Positions 41,431-51,689 of a stretch of 64,000 bases of DNA are shown here, one piece after another. The notes beneath the pieces are model-generated. The model made no database searches. It was not told where the DNA came from and was given only the letters and a program-made list of their open reading frames with translations. Every line of letters starts with the position of its first letter. The stretch's first letter is position 1. Source of the stretch: Pseudarthrobacter enclensis (GTDB lineage Bacteria; Actinomycetota; Actinomycetes; Actinomycetales; Micrococcaceae); contig NZ_KQ758602.1 of the NCBI RefSeq assembly GCF_001457025.1, positions 62,001 through 126,000 on the forward strand, read 5' to 3'. Both the position numbers and the translations under genes were made by a program.

Positions 41431-42416
41431 GGCGTGCCCAGCTTCCGGACGAAGTAGTCAACGGCGCCGGCCAGGATGGACTCCACCTGGTCCTCTGCCC
41501 CGAAGAAGCAATGGTCTCCGCCCTTGACCGTCACCACCTCGTGGTCCACGCCGGCCGCGGCGAGCGCCGCCGCCAGCAGGTCCGTCTGGGAGTGCGGGAC
41601 CAGGCCGTCGCTGTCGCCGTGGACCAGGAGGAACGGGGCCGCGCCCGCACTGACATAGCTGACCGGGCTGGCCGCCGCCAGCAGCGCGGAATCGTCCGAG
41701 CCGCCCACCAGCATGTGTTCGGGCTGCAGTGTCATGCCCGGCGGGACCGCTGCCGTCAGCGCGGCCGGGAACAGCCCGTCAGGCCGCTGCATGGGAGGAA
41801 TATCCGCAAGGGAAGAGACTCCGTAGAAGTCGACGACGGCGCTCACGCCGCTGGGGTGCCCCTGGGCACCGAGGCCGCCTTCCAGGCCAGGGTGCCCGCC
41901 GGTGAGGCCCAACAGGGCTACCAGATGGCCGCCCGCAGATTCGCCCCACGCACCGAACCGCTGCGGGTCCACGTTGAGCACTGCCGCGAATTCACGGAGG
42001 TACCGGACGGCGGCCTTGAGGTCGTGCAGCTGGGCGGGGAAAGGCGCCTCAAGGCAATGCCGGTAATCCGCGGTGGCGCAGGCGATGCCGGCCTCGTTCA
42101 GGAGCCTGAAGACTGAACCCGGGGCGAAGGTGGGCGGCAGTTCGCGCCGGTCCCCCAGCTGGAACGCGCCGCCGTGCACCCACAGCACCAGCGGGACGGG
42201 TCCGGAAGCCTTGCGGGGCAGCCAGATATCCAGCTTCAACGGCCGGAATCCGAGGGCACGGGCGTAGGTCACCTCCCGGTACACGGAGGAGGCATCAGAG
42301 ACGTGGTCCGGAGTGCCGGGGGCGTCGTACACCGGGAAGGGCGGCACCTCGCGGCCTCCCGGGCGCGAGGCGCCGCGGGACGGATCGAGGACGTCGGTGG
42401 CATCGTTCCGGGTCAT
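41427..42416 (-). CDS. Alpha/beta hydrolase (BD-FAE/HSL-like esterase)
   Basis: 329 aa. HGGAF as oxyanion motif, GESAGGH as nucleophile elbow, and the late [13 protein letters not shown] and GGDHCF give a complete triad. It resembles the 31.3-kb hydrolase along its length. The ATG overlaps the GH78 stop as ATGA, so it is coupled to the rhamnosidase; removal of acyl groups from rhamnosides before or after hydrolysis is a reasonable role (inference). Confidence 0.87.
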   Translation of the reverse strand: MTRNDATDVLDPSRGASRPGGREVPPFPVYDAPGTPDHVSDASSVYREVTYARALGFRPLKLDIWLPRKASGPVPLVLWVHGGAFQLGDRRELPPTFAPGSVFRLLNEAGIACATADYRHCLEAPFPAQLHDLKAAVRYLREFAAVLNVDPQRFGAWGESAGGHLVALLGLTGGHPGLEGGLGAQGHPSGVSAVVDFYGVSSLADIPPMQRPDGLFPAALTAAVPPGMTLQPEHMLVGGSDDSALLAAASPVSYVSAGAAPFLLVHGDSDGLVPHSQTDLLAAALAAAGVDHEVVTVKGGDHCFFGAEDQVESILAGAVDYFVRKLGTP

Positions 42417-45145
42417 GGAATGCTCCTCATCAGCTCAGGGTAGGCGTTGTTCGTGCCGGTCGCGGCACGGAAGGTGTGGTGTCCGGGTCCGACGACGGCG
42501 GCCGGCGCGCCCGGCAGCAGCACCTCGGCGGTGGTGCCGGGCGGGATATCGGCAGTGAGCGTCAGCACGCCGTCGTCCGCTGGTTCCACCCCGGCGGGCT
42601 CTCCCGCAGCCGCGGCACCCAGGCTCCAGGCAACCGAGAGCAGGCCGCGCGGCCCCTGGTGCGAGGTGGAGGCGGACGTGATGCCGCCGCCGGGACGTGG
42701 TCCGATGATGACCCGCTCCCAGCCGGCGCTGCCGGGCGCCTGCCGCAACCCGGCGGTGTACCGGTGCAGGAAGGAGACCACAGCCCCCTTGCTGTAGTGG
42801 TTGAGCGACTGGTGCGCGGTGCCGGCGGCATCGATGCCGTTCCACAGCTCCCACACCGTGGTGGCACCGCGGTTCACCATGGCCAGCCATGACGGTTCGG
42901 TGTCCTGCGTGAGCAGCTCGTAGGCCAGGCCCTGTTCGCCGTTGCCGGCCAGGACGGGAAGCAGGTACGGCGTGGCCAGGAAGCCGGTGCCGAGGTGCGT
43001 CCCCGCGGCCCGCACCAGGTCCACCAGCTGCGTGGTCACGGCGGCGCGGTGTTCCGGGCTGACAAGGTCGAAGGCCAGTGCACGGACGCAGTTGGCCTGG
43101 CTGGCACGCGTGACCAGGCCTGCGTCATCGAGGTATTCGGTTTCCCAGGCGTCCCTGATGTTCGCAGAGAGCTCGGCCAGCTCCGCCGCCTCCGCCGCCA
43201 GGCCGAGCACGGCAGCGATGCGTCCCATCAGGTGCGTGGTGTGCCGGTAGAAGGCGGTGGCCACGATCCCGTGGTCGGCGCTGCGGGCGGCGAACAGGTC
43301 CGGCTCCGGGCCGCCCGGTTCCATCCATTCGCCAAAGTGGAAGCCGGTGTCCCAGAGGTACTGCTCGTGCGGCGCCGGAGGTTGTGAAGCGCGGGAGGGG
43401 TGCCGCTGCGTCTGTGCCGATGCCCGGACGAAACCCAGCCAACGGTTCATGGCGTCCCAGTTTTCCGCGAGTATCCCGGCATCCCCCGACGCGAGGTAGA
43501 CCTCCCAGGGGACCATGACGATGGCGTCGCCCCATCCGGCAGAACCGTTGGTGAAGCCCATGAACTCGGCCGAAGTGACGGCGGGTCCTGGCGACGGCGA
43601 GATGTTGGCAATGACGCCGCTGTCCCACTGGTCCGCGCGGACGTCGCGGAGCCATTTACGGGAGAAGCCGGTGACGTCGTACAGGTACGCGGCGGTGGGG
43701 ACGAACAGCTGCCAGTCCCCGGTCCAGCCGGCTTTTTCGCGTTGGGGGCAGTCGGTGGGGACCTCGCAGGAGTTGTCCAGGAAGCTCCATTCCACGATGT
43801 CGTGGAACTTGTTGAGCCGTTCATCGCTGCAGCGGAAGGTACCGATGCGCTCCAGGTCCGTCCGCACCAGGCAGCCGGTGATGTCCCCAGGCTGCAGGTC
43901 GGCTGCGAGGCCCTGCACGGACACGTACTGGAAACCGTGGGTGGTGTGGCGCGGCTCGAACACCTCGTTGGGGGAGCCGGAGGCGGTCACCGCGTCCACC
44001 TGCCCGGCATCCAGGAAGGCTCCGGGTGCGCGGAAGTCGTGCGGGCGCAGGTGGTCCCGGGTGACGTCACCGTCCTGCCCCAGCGCCTCGCCGTATTCAA
44101 GGGTGACTGTTTCACCGGGCAGCCCCGGTTTGGCCAGCCGGACCCAGCCGTGGATGTTCTGGCCAAAGTCCACCACTTGGTGGCCGCTGGGCAGCCTGGT
44201 GATGGACACGGGGGCCAGTTCCTTCGTCACCCTGGTCGGTGGCGCAAGGGGCCCGGTCAGTGCCGCAGCGTTGCCGGGGCGGACGACGGCGGGACGCACC
44301 GTGGGTGGGCTGCCCGCGGAAGGAGCCCTCCCGCCGTCGTGCTTCCTGAAGTCCACCTGTTGGCCGCCCATGAGGTCGGCGCTGACGATCTCCGTGGCGG
44401 ACACCAGCCAGGAACTGTCGGTGCCGATGACCTGCCTGCCCGCCCCGGACTCCAGCTCCAGCTGCGCCAGGAAGGCGGTGTGGGTGCCGTACATGTCGGC
44501 GTCGCGCGTGTAGCCGAACGTGCCGCGGTACCAGCCGTCGGTGAGGACGGCCCGGACGGTGTTGCTGCCTTCGCGGAGCAGGCCGGTGATGTCGTAGGCC
44601 TGGACCTGGAGCGTGGTGTTGTAGCTGGTGGAGCCGGGGGTCAGCTGCTGGTCGCCCACGCGGTTCCCGTTGATGAAGAGCTCGTAGATCCCGCGGGCCG
44701 TGGCGTAGGCGCGCGCCCTTTCCGGAGCTGTGTGGAGCGAGAAGGTCTTGGTGAGGGCATAGCCGGGGCGCCGTCCGGGAGCCGGGACCTCCGGCTCGTC
44801 GGGGCCGATCCATCGCGCGGTCCAGTCCGTGGCGTGCAGGAGGCCCAGTTCCACGGGCATCGGTTCGGACCAGCCGCTGGCTGTGTCGCTGCCGTTTTCA
44901 CCGATGTTCCAGGTGCGGACCCGCCACTCGAACCGGCTGCGGGAACCCAGCGTGGGGCCGTCGTAGGGGACGGCGCACACCGCTGATTCCTGCCTGCCGG
45001 TGTCCCAGCCGTTGCTGGCCGTGATGCGGTAAGCCGTTTGGCCCAGGGTTCCGGCGGGCGGTGTCCAGCTGAGCCGTGGCTCGCTGATGGCCAGGCCCAT
45101 CGCCTCGGGCAGGTGCTCGGTGCGAAGCCGGGTGGGGGCGTTCAT
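42413..45145 (-). CDS. GH78 alpha-L-rhamnosidase
   Basis: 910 aa, no signal peptide, so cytoplasmic. The N-terminal Bac_rhamnosid_N beta-domains ([23 protein letters not shown]) precede the (alpha/alpha)6 barrel with [14 protein letters not shown] (about 461-475) holding the general acid, and [11 protein letters not shown] near 765. AGGAGT precedes ATG 45145. It is divergent from iclR, and an IclR-type palindrome lies 76 nt upstream. It removes terminal alpha-L-rhamnose from glycosides imported by the cell. Confidence 0.93.
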   Translation of the reverse strand: MNAPTRLRTEHLPEAMGLAISEPRLSWTPPAGTLGQTAYRITASNGWDTGRQESAVCAVPYDGPTLGSRSRFEWRVRTWNIGENGSDTASGWSEPMPVELGLLHATDWTARWIGPDEPEVPAPGRRPGYALTKTFSLHTAPERARAYATARGIYELFINGNRVGDQQLTPGSTSYNTTLQVQAYDITGLLREGSNTVRAVLTDGWYRGTFGYTRDADMYGTHTAFLAQLELESGAGRQVIGTDSSWLVSATEIVSADLMGGQQVDFRKHDGGRAPSAGSPPTVRPAVVRPGNAAALTGPLAPPTRVTKELAPVSITRLPSGHQVVDFGQNIHGWVRLAKPGLPGETVTLEYGEALGQDGDVTRDHLRPHDFRAPGAFLDAGQVDAVTASGSPNEVFEPRHTTHGFQYVSVQGLAADLQPGDITGCLVRTDLERIGTFRCSDERLNKFHDIVEWSFLDNSCEVPTDCPQREKAGWTGDWQLFVPTAAYLYDVTGFSRKWLRDVRADQWDSGVIANISPSPGPAVTSAEFMGFTNGSAGWGDAIVMVPWEVYLASGDAGILAENWDAMNRWLGFVRASAQTQRHPSRASQPPAPHEQYLWDTGFHFGEWMEPGGPEPDLFAARSADHGIVATAFYRHTTHLMGRIAAVLGLAAEAAELAELSANIRDAWETEYLDDAGLVTRASQANCVRALAFDLVSPEHRAAVTTQLVDLVRAAGTHLGTGFLATPYLLPVLAGNGEQGLAYELLTQDTEPSWLAMVNRGATTVWELWNGIDAAGTAHQSLNHYSKGAVVSFLHRYTAGLRQAPGSAGWERVIIGPRPGGGITSASTSHQGPRGLLSVAWSLGAAAAGEPAGVEPADDGVLTLTADIPPGTTAEVLLPGAPAAVVGPGHHTFRAATGTNNAYPELMRSIP

Positions 45146-45220
45146 GGGGCAGGACTCCTGGAAGGCGCGGTAACTGGGAGTTCCAGCTTCGCGTTCCGTG
45201 GCTTTCCCTCCACAGGTGGC

Positions 45221-45241
45221 TTTCAATGGTTGGAATAGTAT
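45221..45241 (+). promoter_or_regulatory. IclR-type palindrome in the iclR/GH78 divergent promoter
   Basis: TTTCAATGGTTGGAA followed by TAGTAT, a possible -10 for iclR. AGTATTGTGG follows the palindrome at exactly the same distance as at 60371-60396, so the two promoters look related. It lies 56 nt before the iclR ATG. Confidence 0.68.
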
Positions 45242-45296
45242 TGTGGTTCAGCTCACTGTGAGCCATTTGCTACCACCGGCGCTAGGAACCACTGCC

Positions 45297-46136
45297 ATGA
45301 CTGCCACTCCGGACACGGACGCTCCAACTGAAGCGCCCGCCCGCGGCAAACGCCCCAAGCAGGGCGAACCCGTCATTGACCGCGCCCTGAGCCTGCTCGC
45401 CGTCTTTTCCGACCGGCGCCGCGCGCTGACGTTGTCCGAACTGGCCCGCCACGCTGACATGCCCGCCCCCACGGCGCTGCGGCTGATCTCCCGGCTGGTG
45501 GCCTGGGGCGCGCTGGAAAGGCTCGACGACGGCCGGTACGTGGTGGGTGTCCGGCTCTGGGAGGTGGCATCCCTGTCGCCGCGCGGGCACGGGGTCCGGG
45601 AAATCGCGCTGCCGTACCTGGAGGACCTGTTCGAGGTCACCCGCCATCACGTCCTGCTGGCCGTGCGGGACAACGAAGAGGCTGTGCTGATTGAACGCCT
45701 GTCCTCCAAGGACGCCACCGAGGTGGCCTACCGGGTGGGCGGGCGCGCGCCGCTGCGTTCCACCGCCGTCGGCCTGGTGCTCCTGGCCGGCGCAGACCAG
45801 CACTTCCAGGAAGCCATCATGGCCAAGCCGGCGGAAAAGGAACCCGGCGTGGCCGAGATGCCCGAGGGCCAGTTGCGGCGGACACTGTCCGACGTCCGCC
45901 GGACCGGGATCGCCATGATCAGGCGCAGCCACCCCTCGATGACGGTCTCCGTGGCCTCCCCCATCTTCGACGCGCAGGGCTCGGTGGTGGCGGCCCTGTC
46001 CATCGTCGTCCCCGACGGTTCCACTCCGCCGAACGTGCTGGCCCCGGCGGTGCGCGCCACCGCACGGGCGGTGTCCAGGAACCTGGGGCACCAGGCCACG
46101 GTCAGCACCGAGGTGCGGACGCACTCCCGGGGGTAG
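45297..46136 (+). CDS. IclR family transcriptional regulator
   Basis: 279 aa. The N-terminal wHTH (about 25-85) has PVIDRALSLLAVFS, LTLSELARHADMPAPTALRLISRL and GALERLDDGRYVVG. The C-terminal effector domain (about 100-270) has LLAVRDNEEAVLIERL, LRSTAVGLVLLA and SVASPIFDAQGSVVAALSIV. It is the only specific regulator inside the glycoside island; the recurring palindrome lies in its own promoter, so it is the prime candidate to bind the whole set. Effector unknown; a rhamnoside or flavonol product is plausible. Confidence 0.9.
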   Translation: MTATPDTDAPTEAPARGKRPKQGEPVIDRALSLLAVFSDRRRALTLSELARHADMPAPTALRLISRLVAWGALERLDDGRYVVGVRLWEVASLSPRGHGVREIALPYLEDLFEVTRHHVLLAVRDNEEAVLIERLSSKDATEVAYRVGGRAPLRSTAVGLVLLAGADQHFQEAIMAKPAEKEPGVAEMPEGQLRRTLSDVRRTGIAMIRRSHPSMTVSVASPIFDAQGSVVAALSIVVPDGSTPPNVLAPAVRATARAVSRNLGHQATVSTEVRTHSRG

Positions 46137-46266
46137 CACAAGCCCTGTTGGAAAGGCCTGCCGCCGGGTACGTTTGCATCGGCGGCGCGGGACCTCCGCA
46201 GCAGGCCGGTTGGCAGGAACGAGCGGGCCTGACGGAAACCGCCGGGCGCGGAATCGAGGTATGGGC

Positions 46267-47025
46267 ATGGCACAGTTCACGGACAAGGTGGCGCTGGTGA
46301 CCGGAGGCGGCTCAGGCATTGGCGAGGCCACGGCAAAGGAGCTCGCGGCCAAGGGTGCCAAGGTGGTGGTGCTGGACCTTGACCTCGCAGCAGCCGAACG
46401 CGTGGCCGGGGAGATCGGCGGTTCAGGTGGGACTGCTGCGGCCTGCCAGGGCAACACGGCCGCCAAGGAGGACAATCAAAGGGCCGTCCAGTTCGCTGTG
46501 GACACCTACGGAAAGCTCAACTACGCCGTGAACAACGCCGGCATCGGCGGCAAGCCCGCCCCCGCCGGAGAGTTCGACCTGGATGAGTGGGACAAGGTCA
46601 TCGGCATTAATCTCAACGGCGTGCTGTATGGCATGCGGTACCAGATTCCGGCCATGCTCGACGCCGGCGCCAAGGACAGTGCCATCGTCAACATGGCATC
46701 CATCCACGGCAGCGTGGCGGCTCCCATGAGCGGCGCCTACACGGCGGCGAAACACGGCGTGGTGGGCGTGACCAAGAACGCCGCCGCCGAGTACGGGGCG
46801 CAGGGGCTGCGGATCAATTCGGTGGGGCCGGGCTACATCGCCACGCCGCTGCTGGACAAGAACCTGAACGAGGAAGCCAAGCAGGGCCTCATGGCCAAGC
46901 ATCCGCTGGGCCGGCTCGGCACCGCGGAGGAAGTGGCGCACCTGGTCTGCTTCCTGCTCTCGGATGAGGCATCGTTCTGCACCGGCGGCTACTACCTGGT
47001 GGACGGCGGCTACACCAGTCTCTGA
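46267..47025 (+). CDS. SDR family oxidoreductase
   Basis: 252 aa classical SDR: TGGGSGIG near residues 11-18, NNAG, ASIHGSV, YTAAKHG as catalytic pair, and the C-terminal GGYYLVDGGYTSL. GAGGT is 7 nt before ATG 46267; ATG 46261 is too close. A partial palindrome half (CTGTTGGAAAG, 46145-46155) lies in its upstream gap. It could oxidise L-rhamnose or another released sugar; specificity cannot be read from sequence. Confidence 0.86.
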   Translation: MAQFTDKVALVTGGGSGIGEATAKELAAKGAKVVVLDLDLAAAERVAGEIGGSGGTAAACQGNTAAKEDNQRAVQFAVDTYGKLNYAVNNAGIGGKPAPAGEFDLDEWDKVIGINLNGVLYGMRYQIPAMLDAGAKDSAIVNMASIHGSVAAPMSGAYTAAKHGVVGVTKNAAAEYGAQGLRINSVGPGYIATPLLDKNLNEEAKQGLMAKHPLGRLGTAEEVAHLVCFLLSDEASFCTGGYYLVDGGYTSL

Positions 47026-47041
47026 GCGGAGGCGGCGGGTT

Positions 47042-47965
47042 TCATGACGCCGACCTGGTGTCGTAGGCCGCCGCTGATTCGCGCAGGAGCCGTGCGACGG
47101 TATCCACCGGCGTGCTGGTTGTCCGGCGGCCGACGAACCGCCTCAGCACGATGCGGCGCGTTCCCAGCCCGGGTACGTCCAGCACATCCACGCCGTCCTG
47201 GACCACGCCCGCCAGCGCCAGGGTGGGCAGCACCGCAACACCTTCCCCGGCAGCCACCAACGCCAGCGCGGTGAGGGTTTCCTGGTACTGGTGCACGGTT
47301 TCCATGTCCGCGCCCGTGGAGCGGCGGAGCCTGCCGAGCACTGCCGAATTCGCCGCGGAGGCGTCCACCCCCAGCCATGGCAGCGGCAGGCGTCCCAGGT
47401 CGATGTTCCCGGTGGTGAGCAGGGCCCCCGAGGGGACAGCCAACTTCCACGGCTCATCGAGCAGCGGCTCCTCGATCATGCCCGCGGCGAGGGACAGCTG
47501 TTCGGGGGTGGTGGAATCGTGCTCCACCACCACAGCGTCGAGCTGGCGCTGACGGAGCAGCCGCATCAGGGCAGGAAAGTCGTCCTCCACGATGCGCAGC
47601 TCAAGCTGAGGGTACTGGTTGCGCCACTCGGGCAGGCGCGGGATCACCACGGTCCTGATGAAGCTGGTGAACCCGCCCAGCCGCACAACGCCGGCGATAT
47701 TGGCACCGTCGGCCATCCGCGCACGGGCAACACTGAGGGCCCGCTCAATCTCTTCGCCGGCCTCGGCGATGGCCAGGCCCGCGGGCGTCAGCACCGAGCC
47801 CTTCGGGGTACGGACCACCAGGGTGTGGCCGGTTTCGCGCTCCAGTTTGGCGATTTGCTGGGACACGGCGGAGGGCGTAATACGCAGTTCGTCGGCGGCC
47901 GCGAGGACTCCGCCGGTACGGGCGACGGCCAGCAGAACCAGCAGCCGGCGCGGGTCAAGATTCAT
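47042..47965 (-). CDS. LysR family transcriptional regulator
   Basis: 307 aa. The HTH has LLVLLAVARTGGVLAAADELRITPSAVSQQI and LVVRTPKGSVLTPAG; the effector domain follows. It belongs to the group often divergent from a single target, here the small membrane protein gene at 48072. An inverted repeat lies in the shared gap. Confidence 0.88.
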   Translation of the reverse strand: MNLDPRRLLVLLAVARTGGVLAAADELRITPSAVSQQIAKLERETGHTLVVRTPKGSVLTPAGLAIAEAGEEIERALSVARARMADGANIAGVVRLGGFTSFIRTVVIPRLPEWRNQYPQLELRIVEDDFPALMRLLRQRQLDAVVVEHDSTTPEQLSLAAGMIEEPLLDEPWKLAVPSGALLTTGNIDLGRLPLPWLGVDASAANSAVLGRLRRSTGADMETVHQYQETLTALALVAAGEGVAVLPTLALAGVVQDGVDVLDVPGLGTRRIVLRRFVGRRTTSTPVDTVARLLRESAAAYDTRSAS

Positions 47966-47986
47966 ATTAAGCAGTTCTAAACCACA

Positions 47987-48015
47987 TCTTCAGAAGAATG
48001 CAATTGAACTGAAGA
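47987..48015. promoter_or_regulatory. Inverted repeat in the LysR/membrane-protein divergent gap
   Basis: TCTTCAG (47987-47993) and CTGAAGA (48009-48015) are exact inverted repeats with a 15-nt AT-rich spacer. It is a candidate LysR binding site 22-50 nt upstream of the LysR ATG. Confidence 0.5.
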
Positions 48016-48071
48016 AATACGCAGCCCAATAATTGCAGCAGAACGAGCAAAGAAAGAGGGGGAAGGACATC

Positions 48072-48410
48072 ATGGAACTGTTGTGGGAAATCGCCGGATG
48101 GGCAGGCGCGGTGGCTATTCTGGGTGCCTTCCTGGCCGTCTCGATGGGCTGGCTCAAGGCCGGCCGGGCCTTCCAGACCGCCAACCTCATCGGGGCCGCG
48201 GCGTTCATCGTCAACGGCGCATTCCACGGAGCCTGGCCATCGGTGGTCTCCAACGTGGCGTGGTGCCTCATCTCCGCCGTGGCACTGTTCCGGATGCGCG
48301 GAGCAAAGGCTGTTCCCGTGGACGAGGCACCGGCGGTGCATCTACCCGGCGTCCCGGACACCACCGGCCAGCTGGCTGTCGTGGAGCCCCGGACGGCCTG
48401 CGCCGCCTAA
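48072..48410 (+). CDS. Small membrane protein, CBU_0592-like
   Basis: 112 aa with three predicted transmembrane helices in the first 75 residues (AGWAGAVAILGAFLAVSMGWL, QTANLIGAAAFIVNGAFHGAWP, VSNVAWCLISAVALF), followed by a polar tail. The layout matches the small CBU_0592-type membrane family of unknown function. GGAAGGAC precedes ATG 48072. Its stop overlaps the convergent GNAT stop. Confidence 0.75.
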   Translation: MELLWEIAGWAGAVAILGAFLAVSMGWLKAGRAFQTANLIGAAAFIVNGAFHGAWPSVVSNVAWCLISAVALFRMRGAKAVPVDEAPAVHLPGVPDTTGQLAVVEPRTACAA

Positions 48411-48895
48411 GCCGTCCGTTGCCGGGCGGCGGCCAGCCCCGGCCTGGCAGCCGCAAAGAGGAGAAGTTCCGAGGCTCCGTTGTCCGCCGTGACGCCGTGG
48501 ATGGCGGCAAAGCGGCCTGCGGGACGGAATCCCAGCGCTTCGTGCATGGCAAGGGACGCCGCGTTGTGTTCGTTCGTGAAGTAGAAAACGCTGGGTGCGC
48601 GGCTCCACGCCCACTCCATCCTGGCGCGGGTCAGCGCGGAACCCAGGCTCCGCCGTCGGAAGTCCGGGACGACCAGCAGGCCTCCAAGGTAGTGGCCCGC
48701 GGGTGCCGCCCCGTCCGGAGTGGAATGGAAGTGCGTCTTCGCCGTTCCCACCACCTGTCCCGCCTCGACAGCCACCAGGACCAGCCGGTCGCTCCGGGGA
48801 CTGACTGACGCCGCACTCCAGCGCTCCCGCCCGCAGGCGTCGCAGACGGCGTCCAGGGATGGCAGGTCAGCAGAGGCAAGCTCCCGGATCAGCAT
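48407..48895 (-). CDS. GNAT family N-acetyltransferase
   Basis: 162 aa. The acetyl-CoA-binding segment LGGLLVVPDFRRRSLGSALTRAR and the late NEHNAASLAMHEALGFRPAG are the GNAT motifs. ATG 48895 follows GGTGAAG; the longer frame to 48961 would overlap the antiporter gene. It follows the antiporter by 10 nt. Substrate unknown. Confidence 0.82.
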   Translation of the reverse strand: MLIRELASADLPSLDAVCDACGRERWSAASVSPRSDRLVLVAVEAGQVVGTAKTHFHSTPDGAAPAGHYLGGLLVVPDFRRRSLGSALTRARMEWAWSRAPSVFYFTNEHNAASLAMHEALGFRPAGRFAAIHGVTADNGASELLLFAAARPGLAAARQRTA

Positions 48896-48905
48896 CGCCC
48901 GGACT

Positions 48906-50054
48906 TCACCTGCCCACCACCGCCGGCACCGCAAAAGTGCGGGCCGCGCGTGAACCGGCAATGGCAGCTGCGCCGATGGTGATGATGGCCCCGAGGATCA
49001 GCGCCGCGGCCTCACCGGGCTGCAGGAGGTTCCGCTGGGAACCGATGGCGGCCGCGGCAACGGGTATTCCCAACTGGGAAGCTGCCAGCACAGCCAGCGG
49101 CAGCGGCTGGCCAGCCAGGCGCAGGCTGCCATGGACCAGCAGGGTGCCCAGGCCCAGGCAGATCCCCAGCAACACCATGGAGGGGCTTCCCGCCAGGGCA
49201 CCAAGGTCCAGGGACGCGCCCAGCCACACGAAGAACACCGGTCCCAGGAACCCGTCGCTGACGGCAAACAGCTGGTGGGCCAGCCGCCGTGGCTCACCCA
49301 CGGCGGCCACCACCAGGCCAAAGGAGAAACCAGCGAGCATGACGGACACGTGGCCCGCGACGGCCAGGCCGGAGAGCGCGAAGAGCAGGGCAAGCTGGAT
49401 GCGCAGTTCCAAGGCGAACTTCCGGTTCTCGGACAGGATGTGGACGCGCCTGCGCGCACCGCTGAGCTCCAGCCGTCGGAGCACGAAAAACAGCAGGAGC
49501 GCGCAGGCGCCGACGCCGGCGGCCCCGGCTGCTGCCCTAGCAGCGTTGGGCGGGTCGACGGCGAGCGGCAGCGCCACGATGCAGGCGATGTCTGCCACGG
49601 CCACCTGCGCCGTCGTGGTGAGGACTTTCGGTCCGCCAAGCTGCAGTGAGTCGACGATGGGCAGCACCAGGGCCGCGGACGAGGACGCGAGCAGGACGAT
49701 GTAGAGAGGGGCATGTCCGGTGCCGAAGACGAACGCGATCAAAGTTCCGACGGCGGCTGCGGGCAGTGCGGCGATGGCGGCACGGATGGCGCCGCTGCCC
49801 AGGGCGGAACGGATGGCCCGGTCACGCACCGGGACGTGGGTTCCGGCCACGAACATGATGAGCGCGAAGCCGACGTCCGCGACGAACGTGAAGGTGGGAT
49901 CAGCGGCGTCCACCAGGCCAAGCCCGGTGCGGCCGATGGCGATCCCCGCCAACAGCTGCCCCAGCACCATGGGCAGGTGCCATTTCCGCGGGAATGCCAG
50001 GAGCGGGCCAAGGAGCGCCACCGCCGCGATCAGCGACAGCTGGAAGAACGACAC
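48906..50054 (-). CDS. Cation/proton antiporter (CPA2, Kef/NapA-like membrane domain)
   Basis: 382 aa with ten to twelve predicted transmembrane helices. The N-terminal GQLLAGIAIGRTGLG and ADVGFALIMFVAGTHVP match the Na+/H+ exchanger family signature, where the second carries the usual ion-site region. No C-terminal RCK domain is present. It is transcribed together with the GNAT gene. Confidence 0.85.
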   Translation of the reverse strand: MSFFQLSLIAAVALLGPLLAFPRKWHLPMVLGQLLAGIAIGRTGLGLVDAADPTFTFVADVGFALIMFVAGTHVPVRDRAIRSALGSGAIRAAIAALPAAAVGTLIAFVFGTGHAPLYIVLLASSSAALVLPIVDSLQLGGPKVLTTTAQVAVADIACIVALPLAVDPPNAARAAAGAAGVGACALLLFFVLRRLELSGARRRVHILSENRKFALELRIQLALLFALSGLAVAGHVSVMLAGFSFGLVVAAVGEPRRLAHQLFAVSDGFLGPVFFVWLGASLDLGALAGSPSMVLLGICLGLGTLLVHGSLRLAGQPLPLAVLAASQLGIPVAAAAIGSQRNLLQPGEAAALILGAIITIGAAAIAGSRAARTFAVPAVVGR

Positions 50055-50095
50055 ACGGCCCTCCTTCGCCGGGGCTGGACGGTGCGCCCACAGTA

Positions 50096-51610
50096 TCAGG
50101 AGGCCCGGGAATCCAGGGGCTGCAGCGGCTCGTCCACACCGCTGTAGGACAGCCGCCGGACCAGCACCTCGCCGTGCACCGCAAAGACGCCTGCGGTGCG
50201 GCCGGTAAAGGCCTTGGCGGTTTCAAAGGCCCAGTGCCGGCCGTCCAGCTCGGCGAGGACCACACCGTCCGTGGTGCCGTCGGCGGGTTGGGCCCGGAGG
50301 CGGATCCGGTCACCGCCCACGGCCCCGGCGCTGAAGTCCGACGGCGGCGGGCTGGCAATGACAGCGAGTTCGACGTCGCCGCCGGGAACCGTTGCTTCCC
50401 ACGTCCGGTCGAACCCGGCAACGACTGCGCGCGCCGTAACCCTGATGGATGCACCGTCGCCAGCGGCTTCGATTCCAAACCAGTTGTCCTCCGCGTTGCG
50501 GACCGCCACCCCGCCTGTGCCCCCGCTGACATCCAGCACGGCCCGGAACTCCATGCCAAGATGGCGCTGGCGCTGCGCCACGAAGCTGGGCCGGCGCGAG
50601 CTGAGGGTGTTCCCCTCTCCCCTGATCAGCAGGCCCTTCGAGGTGGGTGATGCAAACTCCCCCGGCACCCTTCGTACGCTGATCCACCGCGGGTCCGCCA
50701 GCCCTTCACCGTGGCTGAAGTCGTAGCCAAGCTCTTCCGGCGGCGTCCCGCCGGGCTGTGGCAGCCGCGCGTGCGGCCAGCCGTCAACCCACTCCACCTC
50801 GGTCAGGAATGTTTCCCGTCCCAGCGGTGAGAACGACCTTGCCAGCCCCACCGGGCGGACGCCCAGCAGGACCATGGCGGTTCCGCCGTCGGGCAGTTCA
50901 ACGAGGTCTGCGTGCCCGGTGTTCTGGATGGGCGAACCGGTTCCGGCAGCGGTGAGGACTGGATTGTGCGGCGCGGATTCGAACGGTCCGTCCGGCCGGC
51001 GTGAGCGGGCCACCGTCACGGCGTGGCCCCGGTCCGTTCCGCCCTCCGCCGCCAGCAGGTACCACCAGCCGTCACGCCGGTAGAGGTGTGGCCCTTCCGG
51101 CGAATACAACCCGCTGCCGGGCCACAGTGCCCGCGGCTGTTCCAGGGCTTCCCCGGTCTCGAGGTCCACCCGCACCTGCTGGATCGCGTCTGGGTGGCGG
51201 GCAAACGTCACGTACGCTGTCCCCTCCTCGTCCCAGGCAAGGTCGGGGTCGATGCCGTCCACCGCGCCGATAACAGTGCCGTCACTCCATGGCCCGGAGG
51301 GGTCGGTGGCCGTGAACAGGACGCACCCCCTGCCCCCGAGGAACACCGAGACGATCAGGTAGAACACGCCGTCACGGTAGCGGAGGGTTGGAGCCCATAC
51401 GCCTCCCGGTGTGGGGACGTTGGCAATCCCTGCCTGTTCCTCCCGCGTAGCCACGTGGCCCACCAACTCCCAGTGCTCCAGGTCCGGGCTGTGGTAGACC
51501 GGCAGGCCCGGCAGGTATTCGAAGGACGACGTGACCAGGTAGTAGCCGTCCGGGGTGCTGACGATGCTCGGGTCAGGGTTGAAGCCCGGAAGGATGGGGT
51601 TTGAGTTCAT
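50096..51610 (-). CDS. GH43 family beta-xylosidase/alpha-L-arabinofuranosidase
   Basis: 504 aa, cytoplasmic. The five-bladed propeller has the catalytic base Asp13 (NPDPS), the pKa modulator Asp in GIDPDLAWD (121-123) and the acid Glu172 (SPEGPHLY). The C-terminal about 190 residues are the beta-sandwich typical of two-domain GH43 enzymes. The ATG at 51610 is preferred over the longer frame to 51658. An IclR-type palindrome lies 43 nt upstream. It releases xylose or arabinose from short side chains. Confidence 0.9.
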   Translation of the reverse strand: MNSNPILPGFNPDPSIVSTPDGYYLVTSSFEYLPGLPVYHSPDLEHWELVGHVATREEQAGIANVPTPGGVWAPTLRYRDGVFYLIVSVFLGGRGCVLFTATDPSGPWSDGTVIGAVDGIDPDLAWDEEGTAYVTFARHPDAIQQVRVDLETGEALEQPRALWPGSGLYSPEGPHLYRRDGWWYLLAAEGGTDRGHAVTVARSRRPDGPFESAPHNPVLTAAGTGSPIQNTGHADLVELPDGGTAMVLLGVRPVGLARSFSPLGRETFLTEVEWVDGWPHARLPQPGGTPPEELGYDFSHGEGLADPRWISVRRVPGEFASPTSKGLLIRGEGNTLSSRRPSFVAQRQRHLGMEFRAVLDVSGGTGGVAVRNAEDNWFGIEAAGDGASIRVTARAVVAGFDRTWEATVPGGDVELAVIASPPPSDFSAGAVGGDRIRLRAQPADGTTDGVVLAELDGRHWAFETAKAFTGRTAGVFAVHGEVLVRRLSYSGVDEPLQPLDSRAS

Positions 51611-51652
51611 CCAGCCATCGTGCCGGGCAGCCGTGCCCTGGACGGCCCCCGG

Positions 51653-51669
51653 TTTCAATCGTTGGAAGG
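51653..51669 (-). promoter_or_regulatory. IclR-type palindrome upstream of GH43
   Basis: TTTCAATCGTTGGAAGG on the plus strand. Read toward the gene it is CTTCCAACGATTGAAA followed by CCGG. It lies in the 79-nt gap between the GH43 start and the hypothetical gene upstream. Confidence 0.65.
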
Positions 51670-51689
51670 CGTTCTTCGGCGCTGGCGCC

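Noticed and set aside
46145..46155. CTGTTGGAAAG upstream of the 46.3-kb SDR as a ninth IclR-type site
   Set aside because: Only the right half is present and it is one base shorter than the consensus; not counted in the set.
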